From the NCBI RefSeq assembly GCF_009601055.1, contig NZ_WITI01000002.1:297007-361006 (forward strand): a stretch of DNA of 64,000 nt. Reading direction: 5' to 3'. Each line of letters begins with the position of its first letter. Positions within the stretch are counted from its first letter, which is position 1. The position numbers and the translations under genes are program-made. Below are positions 16,712 to 25,900 of this stretch, piece after piece. The notes beneath the pieces are model-generated. The model was not told the DNA's origin, did not search any database, and saw nothing but the letters and a program-made list of their open reading frames with translations. This DNA comes from Lactococcus sp. dk101. Lineage in GTDB: Bacteria; Bacillota; Bacilli; Lactobacillales; Streptococcaceae.

Positions 16712-18412
16712 ATGGCTGATATTAAAATTACACCGCTTGGTGGTGTGCGTGAATTTGGGAAAAACATGTATCTTGTTGATGTAAATGACCAAATTTTTAT
16801 TCTTGATGCAGGACTTAAATACGCTGAGATGGAAATGCTCGGTGTGGATTTTGTTATTCCTGACTTTACTTATATTATGGAAAATGCTGACCGTGTCGCA
16901 GGGATTTTCTTGACACATGGACATGCGGATTCGATTGGGGCCTTGCCTTATATCGTTTCAGAATTGCAAATCCCTGTTTTTGCAAGTGAATTGACCATTG
17001 AATTGGCTAAAATTCACGTTAAAAAATATGAAGGTTCTCGTAAATTTAATGATTTCCATATTGTTGATGAAAATACAGAAATTGACTTTGGTAACGCCAT
17101 TGTTTCCTTCTTTACGACGACGCATACCATTCCAGATAGTTTAGGGATTGTGATTTCGACAAAATCTGGTAATGTCGTTTATACAGGTGATTTCCGATTT
17201 GACCCAGCCGTTGCGCCAGGTTATCGGACAAACATGAGACGATTGGCAGAGATTGGAAATAACGGTGTCTTGGCACTCTTGTCTTCATCACCAAATGCTT
17301 TGTCAACCGTTCAATCCGCCAGCGAACATCAAATTTATGAAAAAATTTATGATTATATTGATGATGCTCCAGGGCGTGTTATTGTGGCATGTAACGCAGG
17401 AAATTTGGGCCGCATTCAACAAGTGCTCGATGCAGCAATCAAACTTGGACGCCGTGTTGCCTTTACTGGCGAAGACATGGACCAAATCATTGAAACTGCG
17501 CGTCGCTTGAAAAAATTGAGTGTCATTGATAAGAAAGCCATCATCAAACCTGCGGAAATTAAAAAATATGCAGACAATGAATTGGTTATTTTGGAAACTG
17601 GCCGAATGGGCGAACCTTTGAAAGTGCTTGGAGACATGTCACTTCACCGTCATCCACTCATTCAAATTAAGGACGGAGATTTGGTGCTTTCAGTCACAAG
17701 TCCATCTGTCTCTTATGAAACAATGATTGCCAGAATTGAAAATGACGTTTACAAGGCGGGTGGTGTCATGAAGATGTTGTCTTCTGACTTGAAAATCTCT
17801 GGCCATGCCAATGCGCGTGATTTGCAATTCATGATTGATATTTTGCGTCCTAAGAACTTAATTCCTGTTCAAGGGGAATACCGCGAACTTCGTGGTCATG
17901 CCGAATTGGCAATGGATATGGGCATTTTGCCAGAACATATCTTCATTGCTAAACGCGGTGAATCCGTTGAATTTGAAGGCGACGAAATGCAACCTGCAGG
18001 TGTTGTTCAAGCTGAAAACGTCATGATTGATGGCGCAGGTGTGGGTGACATTGGCTCGGTTGTCTTGCGTGACCGTAAAGTTCTTTCTGAAGACGGAATT
18101 TTCATTGCTGTTATCACAATTTCAAAACACGACAAGAAGATTGTATCGAAAAGTCGTGTGCATACTCGTGGCTTCGTTTATGTTAAAACATCTCGTGATT
18201 TGATGCGAGAAGCAGGCGAATTGGTCAATGAAACGGTCGAAAAATATCTGGCAGGAAAAGACTTCGAGTGGGCCGAATTGAAAGGCAGCATTCGTGATGC
18301 CTTAGGTAAATTCTTGTATGAACAAACCCACCGTAAACCAGTGATTTTGCCAGTTGTGATGGAAGCTCGTAATCCTCAAGACTTAACTAAATACCATAAA
18401 AATAAAGCATAA
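16712..18412 (+). CDS. rnjB: ribonuclease J2
   Basis: A 566-residue protein with metallo-beta-lactamase, beta-CASP and C-terminal domains. The zinc motif, HxHxDH in active RNase J1, reads THGHADSIGALPY near residue 69, so the last His is Ser. The usual SDST segment later in the protein reads SSSPN. This matches RNase J2 of streptococci and lactococci, a weakly active or structural partner that forms a complex with J1 in mRNA turnover. An upstream 200 bp holds a terminator and several small hairpins but no recognised promoter. A normal AAAGG ribosome site is present. Confidence 0.88.
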   Translation: MADIKITPLGGVREFGKNMYLVDVNDQIFILDAGLKYAEMEMLGVDFVIPDFTYIMENADRVAGIFLTHGHADSIGALPYIVSELQIPVFASELTIELAKIHVKKYEGSRKFNDFHIVDENTEIDFGNAIVSFFTTTHTIPDSLGIVISTKSGNVVYTGDFRFDPAVAPGYRTNMRRLAEIGNNGVLALLSSSPNALSTVQSASEHQIYEKIYDYIDDAPGRVIVACNAGNLGRIQQVLDAAIKLGRRVAFTGEDMDQIIETARRLKKLSVIDKKAIIKPAEIKKYADNELVILETGRMGEPLKVLGDMSLHRHPLIQIKDGDLVLSVTSPSVSYETMIARIENDVYKAGGVMKMLSSDLKISGHANARDLQFMIDILRPKNLIPVQGEYRELRGHAELAMDMGILPEHIFIAKRGESVEFEGDEMQPAGVVQAENVMIDGAGVGDIGSVVLRDRKVLSEDGIFIAVITISKHDKKIVSKSRVHTRGFVYVKTSRDLMREAGELVNETVEKYLAGKDFEWAELKGSIRDALGKFLYEQTHRKPVILPVVMEARNPQDLTKYHKNKA

Positions 18413-18464
18413 GCAGTGACAAATCCTTTTGATTTTCGTATAGAAAGTCAGGAGGATTTTTTTG

Positions 18465-19973
18465 ATGAAAAATAGAGCAATCATGAAAAGACGAATCAAA
18501 ATCGGTGTCAGTTTGTCCTTGTTGAGCCTTCAATTTTGCAACTTATCTTGTCCCTACGTTCTGTCAGTGCTGACAACTCCAACAGCGCGTGCGGCAACCA
18601 TTTACAGCAGCCTGACAGATGAAGCGGGACTTGTTTATACGATTGACCACAGCCAAAATACAGCAAGTGTGACCGCTTTTGTGGGAGTAGCAGGCAGTGC
18701 CGTTGTCATTCCAGACCAAATTGTAGAGGCCAATCAAACCTATCCTGTCACTTCAGTGGGTGCTTCAGCTTTCCTGAATTCAGGAATTTCATCAGTCCTG
18801 ATTGGCAATAATGTTACAGATATTAACACCAGTGCCTTCCAAACAACTAGCAGTGCAACAGACTATTATAAAAAGGCATTGACCTCCGTAATCTTAGGAA
18901 ATCATGTGCAAAACATTAAAACAGATGCCTTTGCAGGTAATGCACTCTCAGGAATCAGCTTTCCGTCAGCGCTGACAAAAATCGGGACGCGTGCATTCGC
19001 CAATAATTATTTTACCAGTATCCATTTCGGGCCAAATGTACAAGAAATCATGTCGAAAGCCTTCCAATCTAATACAATAACCGACCTCGTTTTTGATGCA
19101 CAATCCAACGCTGTGATTGGTTCAATGGCTTTTTCAGGAAGTCCAGTAAAATCAATGCAGTTGGGAAATGGCGTCGTTTGGGCAGATGATGCCCTTAATA
19201 AAGTCAGCCCTTTCTTTGACCAGTTAGCAGATATGCCACTGACAGGGGTTCGGCAAGTTTCTGTCAGCGCTGACGGAAGCATTATAAAAAAATGGTTAGA
19301 AAAAGATGAAGTCAACCCGTCTGAACTCTTACAAAATGAGGAAAACATAAAAATAAATGAAGAAGCAGCCGAAAATTTAGACGATTTGGAAATAAATAAT
19401 CAAAAGCCACCCGTCTTACTTGAAGAAACAGCCACGCATGCACTCGCAAACGAGACAGTTAATCCGACGACAGATGAAATTAAGGGTTATCAAGTCATTC
19501 CAGCATTTGATATGAAAGGGATGCTGACCGAAAATCAAAAAGATGACACCATTCAGATTGAGGAAGCAGAGAAACCAATCAGTCTAGAAGTTCCAGTCTT
19601 TGCTGAAATTATTAGGGACGACTTGAATGATGAAACAGTTGAAAAAAGTGACAACTCAGCAAGCCACACAGCAATAGAGCCTCAAACTCCTGACATTCGG
19701 CAGGTTCATTTACCAAAGTTGGTCTATCGTACCTCCTTAAATAACAAGAGTCTTTCGCTAGAAAAAATAAAAGATGTTGCGCATTTGCAAAAGATGAAAA
19801 ATGAAAGTATTCCAAAAGCAATTGCTGCACAAGACCCTCTGAGCACAAGCTATGAAGCCCCTAAAATCAATAGCAGAAAAAGCAATCAGACTTCTCATTT
19901 TGCATTTTTAGAGTTGTTAATTGGCGGGAGTATCGGTTTAATGGTTGGTTTATTTTTCAAACGAGACAAGTAG
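18465..19973 (+). CDS. BspA-type leucine-rich-repeat surface protein, membrane-anchored
   Basis: A 502-residue protein with an N-terminal signal sequence (basic start, hydrophobic stretch to about residue 45 ending TARAA). About five BspA-like leucine-rich repeats (LRR_5) cover residues 80-260, for example VGASAFLNSGISSVLIGNNV and IGTRAFANNYFTSIHFG. A long acidic, probably disordered region spans 285-470. A C-terminal hydrophobic helix ends GLMVGLFFKRDK without any LPXTG motif, so it may be held by the membrane. Such proteins mediate adhesion or coaggregation. The start follows AGGAGG. Three palindrome copies (one exact) lie in the gene. Confidence 0.75.
   Translation: MKNRAIMKRRIKIGVSLSLLSLQFCNLSCPYVLSVLTTPTARAATIYSSLTDEAGLVYTIDHSQNTASVTAFVGVAGSAVVIPDQIVEANQTYPVTSVGASAFLNSGISSVLIGNNVTDINTSAFQTTSSATDYYKKALTSVILGNHVQNIKTDAFAGNALSGISFPSALTKIGTRAFANNYFTSIHFGPNVQEIMSKAFQSNTITDLVFDAQSNAVIGSMAFSGSPVKSMQLGNGVVWADDALNKVSPFFDQLADMPLTGVRQVSVSADGSIIKKWLEKDEVNPSELLQNEENIKINEEAAENLDDLEINNQKPPVLLEETATHALANETVNPTTDEIKGYQVIPAFDMKGMLTENQKDDTIQIEEAEKPISLEVPVFAEIIRDDLNDETVEKSDNSASHTAIEPQTPDIRQVHLPKLVYRTSLNNKSLSLEKIKDVAHLQKMKNESIPKAIAAQDPLSTSYEAPKINSRKSNQTSHFAFLELLIGGSIGLMVGLFFKRDK
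18562..18575. repeat. iterated palindrome, exact copy (centre TG)
   Basis: Inside the signal-peptide region of the LRR protein gene, read as Leu-Ser-Val-Leu-Thr. One-mismatch copies follow at 18964 and 19262. Confidence 0.85.
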
Positions 19974-20112
19974 AAAGTGGAAAAATAAGGATCATGACTT
20001 CCAATTCATTACAGAGATAAAAATTGTGAAAGCTTTTTTGACAGAAAAATGATAAAATAAAAGGAGCTAAAAAACGGTGTCTCGCCGAATGAAAATAGGA
20101 TTGGAAATAAAG

Positions 20113-21660
20113 ATGGCATTCGAAAATTTAACTGAACGCTTACAAGGCGTTTTCAAAAATCTCCGTGGAAAAAAGAAAGTTTCTGAAAACGATGTTTTAG
20201 AAATTACAAAAGAAATCCGAATTGCTTTACTGGAAGCCGACGTTGCGCTACCCGTTGTTAAGAAATTCATTAGAAATATTCGCGAACGCGCCATTGGAAC
20301 AGAGGTTTCTGAGGCTTTGAACCCTGCCCAACAGGTCATTTCGATTGTCAATGAAGAATTGACAAAAATTCTTGGTGGTGGCGAAGCTGAACTCATGAAG
20401 TCTCCAAAAATTCCAACCATTATCATGATGGTTGGGCTGCAAGGTGCTGGTAAAACGACCTTCGCTGGAAAACTCGCTAAAAAACTTAAAGAAGAACAAA
20501 ATGCGCGCCCATTGATGATTGCGGCTGACGTTTATCGTCCAGCTGCCGTTGAACAATTAAAAACTTTGGGAGCTCAACTTGATATTCCAGTTTACGATGA
20601 AGGAACGACAGAAAGTCCTGTCAACATCGTGAAACGTGGGCTTGAGAAAGCTGCTGAAGAACGCAAAGACTATGTTCTGATTGATACGGCGGGGCGTCTT
20701 GAAATCGACGACAAGCTGATGAATGAGCTTCAAGAAATCAAAGCCTTGGCAGAGCCAACAGAAATTTTACTGGTTGTTGACGCGATGACTGGTCAAGTTG
20801 CGGCGCAAGTTGCCAAAACATTTGATGAAAAATTGGATATTACCGGTGTTATCATTACCAAATTGGATGGTGATACGCGTGGTGGTGCGGCCCTCTCAAT
20901 CCGTGAAATAACAGGGAAACCAATTAAATTTACAGGGACGGGTGAAAAACTGACCGACCTTGAAGTCTTTTATCCAGACCGCATGTCCAGCCGTATTCTC
21001 GGCATGGGCGATATGTTGACCTTGATTGAGAAGGCACAAGCTCAATTTGACGAGGAACAATCGGCTAAATTGGCTGAAAAAATGGCTGAAAATCGTTTCG
21101 ATTTTGAGGATTTTGTTGAACAACTCGACCAAGTGACCAGCATGGGCCCAATGGAAGACATCATGAAAATGATTCCAGGCATGTCTCAAATGCCAGGTCT
21201 TGATAAGGTGAAAGTTGATCCAAAAGACATCGCACGTAAACGAGCGATTGTATTATCAATGACAGCAGCAGAGCGTCATTTGGAAGCCGAATTGTCACCT
21301 GCGCGCCGTCGTCGAATTGCCAGTGGATCTGGTAATAGCTTCATTGAAGTCAATAAATTCATTAAGCAATTTAATCAGTCAAAAGAAATGATGCAAGGGA
21401 TCATGAATGGCGATATGAATGCCATGATGCAAAAAATGATGGGTGGCCAAGGCATGCCCAATATGCCAAAAGGAATGGGTGGCATGAATGGTATGCCAGA
21501 TATGTCTCAATTTGGCGATATGTCAGGTATGATGGGCAATGGTCAGCCGGATATGAGTGCCATGTTCGGTGGCGGCATCAAAGGTAAGGCAACTGAATTT
21601 GCCATGAAACAAGCCATGAAACGTGCCCAAAAGAAAATGAAAAAAGGAAAGAAGAAATAA
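20113..21660 (+). CDS. ffh: signal recognition particle protein Ffh
   Basis: A 515-residue SRP GTPase. The N domain starts AFENLTERLQGVFKNLRGKK. The G domain has GLQGAGKTT near residue 107, DVYRPAA near 138, DTAGRL near 191 and TKLDGDTRGGA near 247. The M domain ends in a methionine- and glycine-rich tail (repeated MPN/MGG/MSG) and a lysine-rich terminus. It binds signal peptides and 4.5S RNA and docks with FtsY, also encoded in this window. An alternative GTG start 36 bp upstream, with AAAGGAG before it, would add 12 residues; the conserved N terminus favours the ATG used here. ylxM, its usual neighbour, is absent. Confidence 0.95.
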   Translation: MAFENLTERLQGVFKNLRGKKKVSENDVLEITKEIRIALLEADVALPVVKKFIRNIRERAIGTEVSEALNPAQQVISIVNEELTKILGGGEAELMKSPKIPTIIMMVGLQGAGKTTFAGKLAKKLKEEQNARPLMIAADVYRPAAVEQLKTLGAQLDIPVYDEGTTESPVNIVKRGLEKAAEERKDYVLIDTAGRLEIDDKLMNELQEIKALAEPTEILLVVDAMTGQVAAQVAKTFDEKLDITGVIITKLDGDTRGGAALSIREITGKPIKFTGTGEKLTDLEVFYPDRMSSRILGMGDMLTLIEKAQAQFDEEQSAKLAEKMAENRFDFEDFVEQLDQVTSMGPMEDIMKMIPGMSQMPGLDKVKVDPKDIARKRAIVLSMTAAERHLEAELSPARRRRIASGSGNSFIEVNKFIKQFNQSKEMMQGIMNGDMNAMMQKMMGGQGMPNMPKGMGGMNGMPDMSQFGDMSGMMGNGQPDMSAMFGGGIKGKATEFAMKQAMKRAQKKMKKGKKK

Positions 21661-21679
21661 GAAAAGATTTTTGCATTCA

Positions 21680-21709
21680 AAAAGCGGTCGAAAAAGGACT
21701 GCTTTTTTT
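21680..21709 (+). terminator. intrinsic terminator after ffh
   Basis: Stem AGCGGTC/GACTGCT (one G-U) and seven T. A one-mismatch palindrome copy (TGTCATTACTGACA, 21742) lies 32 bp further on. Confidence 0.8.
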
Positions 21710-21828
21710 GATTTATTGGAGAATTTTCAAAACAAAATCCTTGTCATTACTGACAAGACAGGTTATCCTTTAAGTAGGGTAATTATTAAAACAATAAAAA
21801 ATACAAAAAATAAAGATAGGAAATGTAA

Positions 21829-22674
21829 ATGTATCAATATCAGTCAAACATACGAATGGGACACGTTAGTTTAAACGTGGTCAACTTGGAACTCGAAATT
21901 GAGTATTACCAAAAAATTCTGGGCCTTCAAATCATTAAGCAGGATGAGAACTCAGCAGATTTGGGACTGAGTGACAGCAAAGAAGTCCTTGTTCATCTTG
22001 ACAAGGTGCCATTCAAGGAAAATAACACTTATGGCCTTTATCATCTCGCCATTTTGTTGCCTTCAAGAGCAGAGTTAGGTAACTTTTTACACCATCTTAT
22101 TCATGACCAAATTCCAGTGGTTGGAGCGGCAGATCACGGCTATAGTGAGTCCATTTATTTGGAAGATGTCGAAGGAAATGGCATCGAAATCTATCGAGAC
22201 AAAGCGGTTGAAGAATGGGACATTCAAGGGGATAAAATCATCGGAGTGACTGAGCAAATGGACTTTGAAGCGGTCTTGTCAGCACTGACAAAACCACATG
22301 AAGCCTTTGTCATGCCTGAAGGAACTCGAATGGGCCATGTGCATTTGACGGTTGCACGTGTAATGAAAGATACTAAATTTTACTTGGATGTTTTAGGCAT
22401 CACAGAAAAATTCGCAGTCCCATCAGCGACTTGGATTTCATCAGGCAATTATCATCATCATCTTGCCTTTAACGATTGGCGCGGTTCTGAGCTTGAAAAT
22501 AATGATCCAAAAGCCCCGGGGTTGCGAGAATTTGCCATTTATGTCGATGATGCTGCTTATTTTGAACAAGTAAAAGAAAATGCACGAAACTTACAAGCAA
22601 TTTATGACGAAAACGCAAATCAAGTACGGATTATTGACCCCGTTGGTAATATTTTCTCTCTTATTTTAGAATAA
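21829..22674 (+). CDS. catE: CatE-like two-domain glyoxalase/dioxygenase (VOC superfamily)
   Basis: A 281-residue protein made of two vicinal-oxygen-chelate modules. Domain 1 has RMGHVSLNV near residue 10, YHLAILL near 71 and GNGIEIYRD near 117, giving possible His, His and Glu metal ligands. Domain 2 has RMGHVHLTVA near 168 and HHHLAFNDW near 206, but its last ligand position reads NIFSLIL without Glu. It resembles catechol 2,3-dioxygenase CatE of Firmicutes, which opens catechols. The true substrate is unproven. An exact palindrome copy lies in the linker between domains. Confidence 0.78.
   Translation: MYQYQSNIRMGHVSLNVVNLELEIEYYQKILGLQIIKQDENSADLGLSDSKEVLVHLDKVPFKENNTYGLYHLAILLPSRAELGNFLHHLIHDQIPVVGAADHGYSESIYLEDVEGNGIEIYRDKAVEEWDIQGDKIIGVTEQMDFEAVLSALTKPHEAFVMPEGTRMGHVHLTVARVMKDTKFYLDVLGITEKFAVPSATWISSGNYHHHLAFNDWRGSELENNDPKAPGLREFAIYVDDAAYFEQVKENARNLQAIYDENANQVRIIDPVGNIFSLILE
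22277..22290. repeat. iterated palindrome, exact copy (centre CA)
   Basis: Inside the CatE-like gene, read as Leu-Ser-Ala-Leu-Thr. Confidence 0.85.
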
Positions 22675-22682
22675 ATCAAAAA

Positions 22683-22711
22683 AATGTTCAATTTAATTTT
22701 GAGCATTTTTT
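22683..22711 (+). terminator. intrinsic terminator after catE
   Basis: Stem AATGTTCAA/TTGAGCATT (one G-U) and six T. The rest of this 317-bp gap is very AT-rich and holds only the promoter of the next gene. Confidence 0.75.
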
Positions 22712-22879
22712 GTTTACACTTTTTTATTTTTTGGACAAAGGGTTAGATTAAAAGATGTTAAGCCTTGTTATTATCAGTTTTAAACAAATGTAATTATATT
22801 GGCATAAATTAGCTTAAACGAAAATATAAAACTATATAAGTAATATTTATTAAATAAAAAATATTTTTCAGAAAAACAA

Positions 22880-22909
22880 TTGTAATTCATGTAACAATAA
22901 TGTTATAAT
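22880..22909 (+). promoter_or_regulatory. promoter of the InlB-repeat surface protein
   Basis: Extended -10 TGTTATAAT with TTGTAA 18 bp upstream, giving an untranslated leader of about 75 nt. Confidence 0.55.
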
Positions 22910-22991
22910 ATAATCATTGATACAATTAAATGAATTTCGATGTTAATAAGGTATCAAAAAATAAATGTAAAACATTCACAAGGAGGATGTA

Positions 22992-25900
22992 ATGAAACAT
23001 TCAAAAGTTACAGCTGGTTTAGCAGTTGCGGTCTTGGCTGTAAATGCAACATTGTCCCCCAGCCTTATTTTGGCAGATAGCTTAACAGATACCTCGAATA
23101 CGAGTCAGACTCAAACAGTCGAAAAAACAAAAATTAGTTATAATGCGAACGGTGGACGTAACGCCGGCGATTTATTTAATGACGAAATATCTACAGGTGG
23201 GGAATATCAAGTCAGAAGCCTTGGCACTTCATCAGGGCAGCTTAATTTCGTTGCACCAAATGCGAAACAAATTTTCGTAAGCTGGAACACAAGACCTGAT
23301 GGTACTGGTACGACTTATAATGAGGGTCAAACCGTAGCTAACTGGAATTATAGTTCCGATACAATTTTGTATGCGCAATGGTCTGACACCTCAAACCTGT
23401 CCTTTAATTTGAATGGTGCGACAGGAAATACAGCACCTGCACAAAAGACAGGGACGATTGGTAGCAATATCGTCGTACCTGACATTCCGTCAGATCTGAC
23501 ACCGAAAGATTCAACAACAGAGATCGTTGGCGTTTGGAATACCAGAGCTGACGGTACAGGAACAGATTATGCACCAGGATCAAGTTATGCCCTTGAAAAG
23601 ACAGACACGACTCTCTATCTTAAGATTAAAGCGAAGTCAACGGAGCATGAACCATTACTTACCTTTAATTCTAATGGCGGACATACTACAAACTCTGAGT
23701 TGACATCAGGGATTAAAGGAAGTGTAGATGATGTATATTACATCACGTTACCAGATGCTACACCTGAGAAAGTCTCATATAAATTTACAGGCTGGTTAAT
23801 TAACGGTAAAATCTACAAGGCTGGTGAGAAAGTACAGATTTTCTACAGTACAGAAGCCGTTGCTCAATGGTCACCTCTGGTGCTTATTGATTTCTCAAAA
23901 GGGTATGACACAACGACTGCAGCAAACAATATGCCGGATTCAGCAACGATTGATGCGACAGGACAAGTCTACCAATTACCAGATAATATCCCTTCACGTC
24001 CAAACGAAAATGGAAAACAATACATTTTCGTTGGCTGGAAATTAAATGGTACCACCTATTATCCAGGAAGTAAGGTTACGACACCTCGAGTGGCAGCATC
24101 GTGGGATTTTGAAGCAGTATGGTATGACTTTAATCTAGATTCGTATTCAATTGGATATAACGGAAATGGGAATACTGGCGGAAGTCCAGAAGAACCCTAT
24201 TCATCTGTTGTAAAAGGAGAAGAACTAACGATTCCAGGCCCTGGAAAATTAACAAAATCAGGGCATGAGTTCATTGGTTGGGAATATGAAGTTGATGCTG
24301 ACACTAAAATTGTTTACCTAGAAGGTGATGTTATTACGCCTCAGAAAAATATGGTCTTAAAAGCCAAATGGAGAGCAACGAGTTCTGAGGGAGCCTTGAA
24401 ATTTGAATCAAATGCCAAGGCGGGAAGTAATCCAGCTGCGATTGTAGATACGAACGGAACAAAAATTACCTTGCCAGACGTCATGCCAGATAACGTTCCA
24501 ACTGAAGATAATTATAAATTCTGGGGTTGGTCAACGGATAAAGCAGCGGCTTATCCAGAATACTATGCTGGAAATAGTTACACAATTTCTACAGGAACGA
24601 AAACACTTTATGGAGTCTGGGCACCAACTTCTGATCGTTATTGGACGCATTTGAAGATTGATGCTAATGGGGCAGAAGGCTTACCTAGCGGCTTTGAAAA
24701 AAACAATGTCTATAAACTTGGTACGGCAACGGAGACGAAATCAATCACAATTCCTACTGATGATGGCCTCAAATATGAAGGCTATCGTTTCACAGGATGG
24801 AAATTCACACAAGAAGGTGAAGAAGAAAAGATTTATCAACCAGGAGAGACACTCACACTGAAAGATATTTCAGAGACGAAAAACCCAGTTAAATTAACTG
24901 CCCAATGGGAACGAATTAAATATGAAGTCAAATATGACATGGGTGATGCAACATCTGGAACGGTTCCTCCGAATAGTACCATTGAACTAGACTTTAAAGA
25001 TTCACACACCGTTTTAGGAAATCCAGGAAGTCTTGCCAAAGAAAAAGCACTCTTCGTTGGTTGGACTGACGGAAGCCAAATTTATACCCCTGGCCAAAGC
25101 ATGAAACCAACTGAGGATACAGTCCTGACACCTGCTTGGAAAACGATTAGTGATAGCAACGGAAGTGGAACAGGCCAAACCAATATGGTTAATATGGTTT
25201 ATGTGGCACTTGAGAGTGGAGTGATTGGTGAAACACCTGCTTCAGCATCAGTTCGTGGAGATTTCACGGAACGCTATACAGTAGCAGAACCCCTCGCAAA
25301 CTTCTCTCTTCCTGGGAAAGTCTTTGATTACTGGTATGTTATCGATGCAAAAGGAAATGAAGTAGCCTATTCACCAGGGACATCCTTTATCGCCCATCAA
25401 GACATGATTTTCTATGCCAAATGGAAGACTGAAGTAGAAGTTCCTGCAGACTCATTTACGATTATGTTTAACGGGAATGGACATACATCAGGACTCGTAC
25501 CAGACCAAATTTATCGTAAAGACGGCGTTAATTTCACAATGCCAAAAGTTGGTAAATTGGCCAAATATGAGTATTACCTAGACAATGATAAAAATGTCAT
25601 TGCAGATCCATATCTATTTTTAGGTTGGAGCACAGATAAGAACGCCAAAGCTGGAGATGCGTCAATCGTAGCACCAGATACAGTAGTTAAGGCAAGCAAG
25701 GATACCGTTTATTATGCCATTTGGGATAAAGAAAAACGAAATGTATTACTCACTTATGATGGCAATGGCTACACGGGAGGAGATCTTCCAGATAGTACGA
25801 CCTTGCCACGTTACGAAACAGCCGTGATTGACCCAAATAAACAGGGGATGTCAATGGTGAAAACGACGATTGATGAAGACACCGGAGAAGAATTACATTA

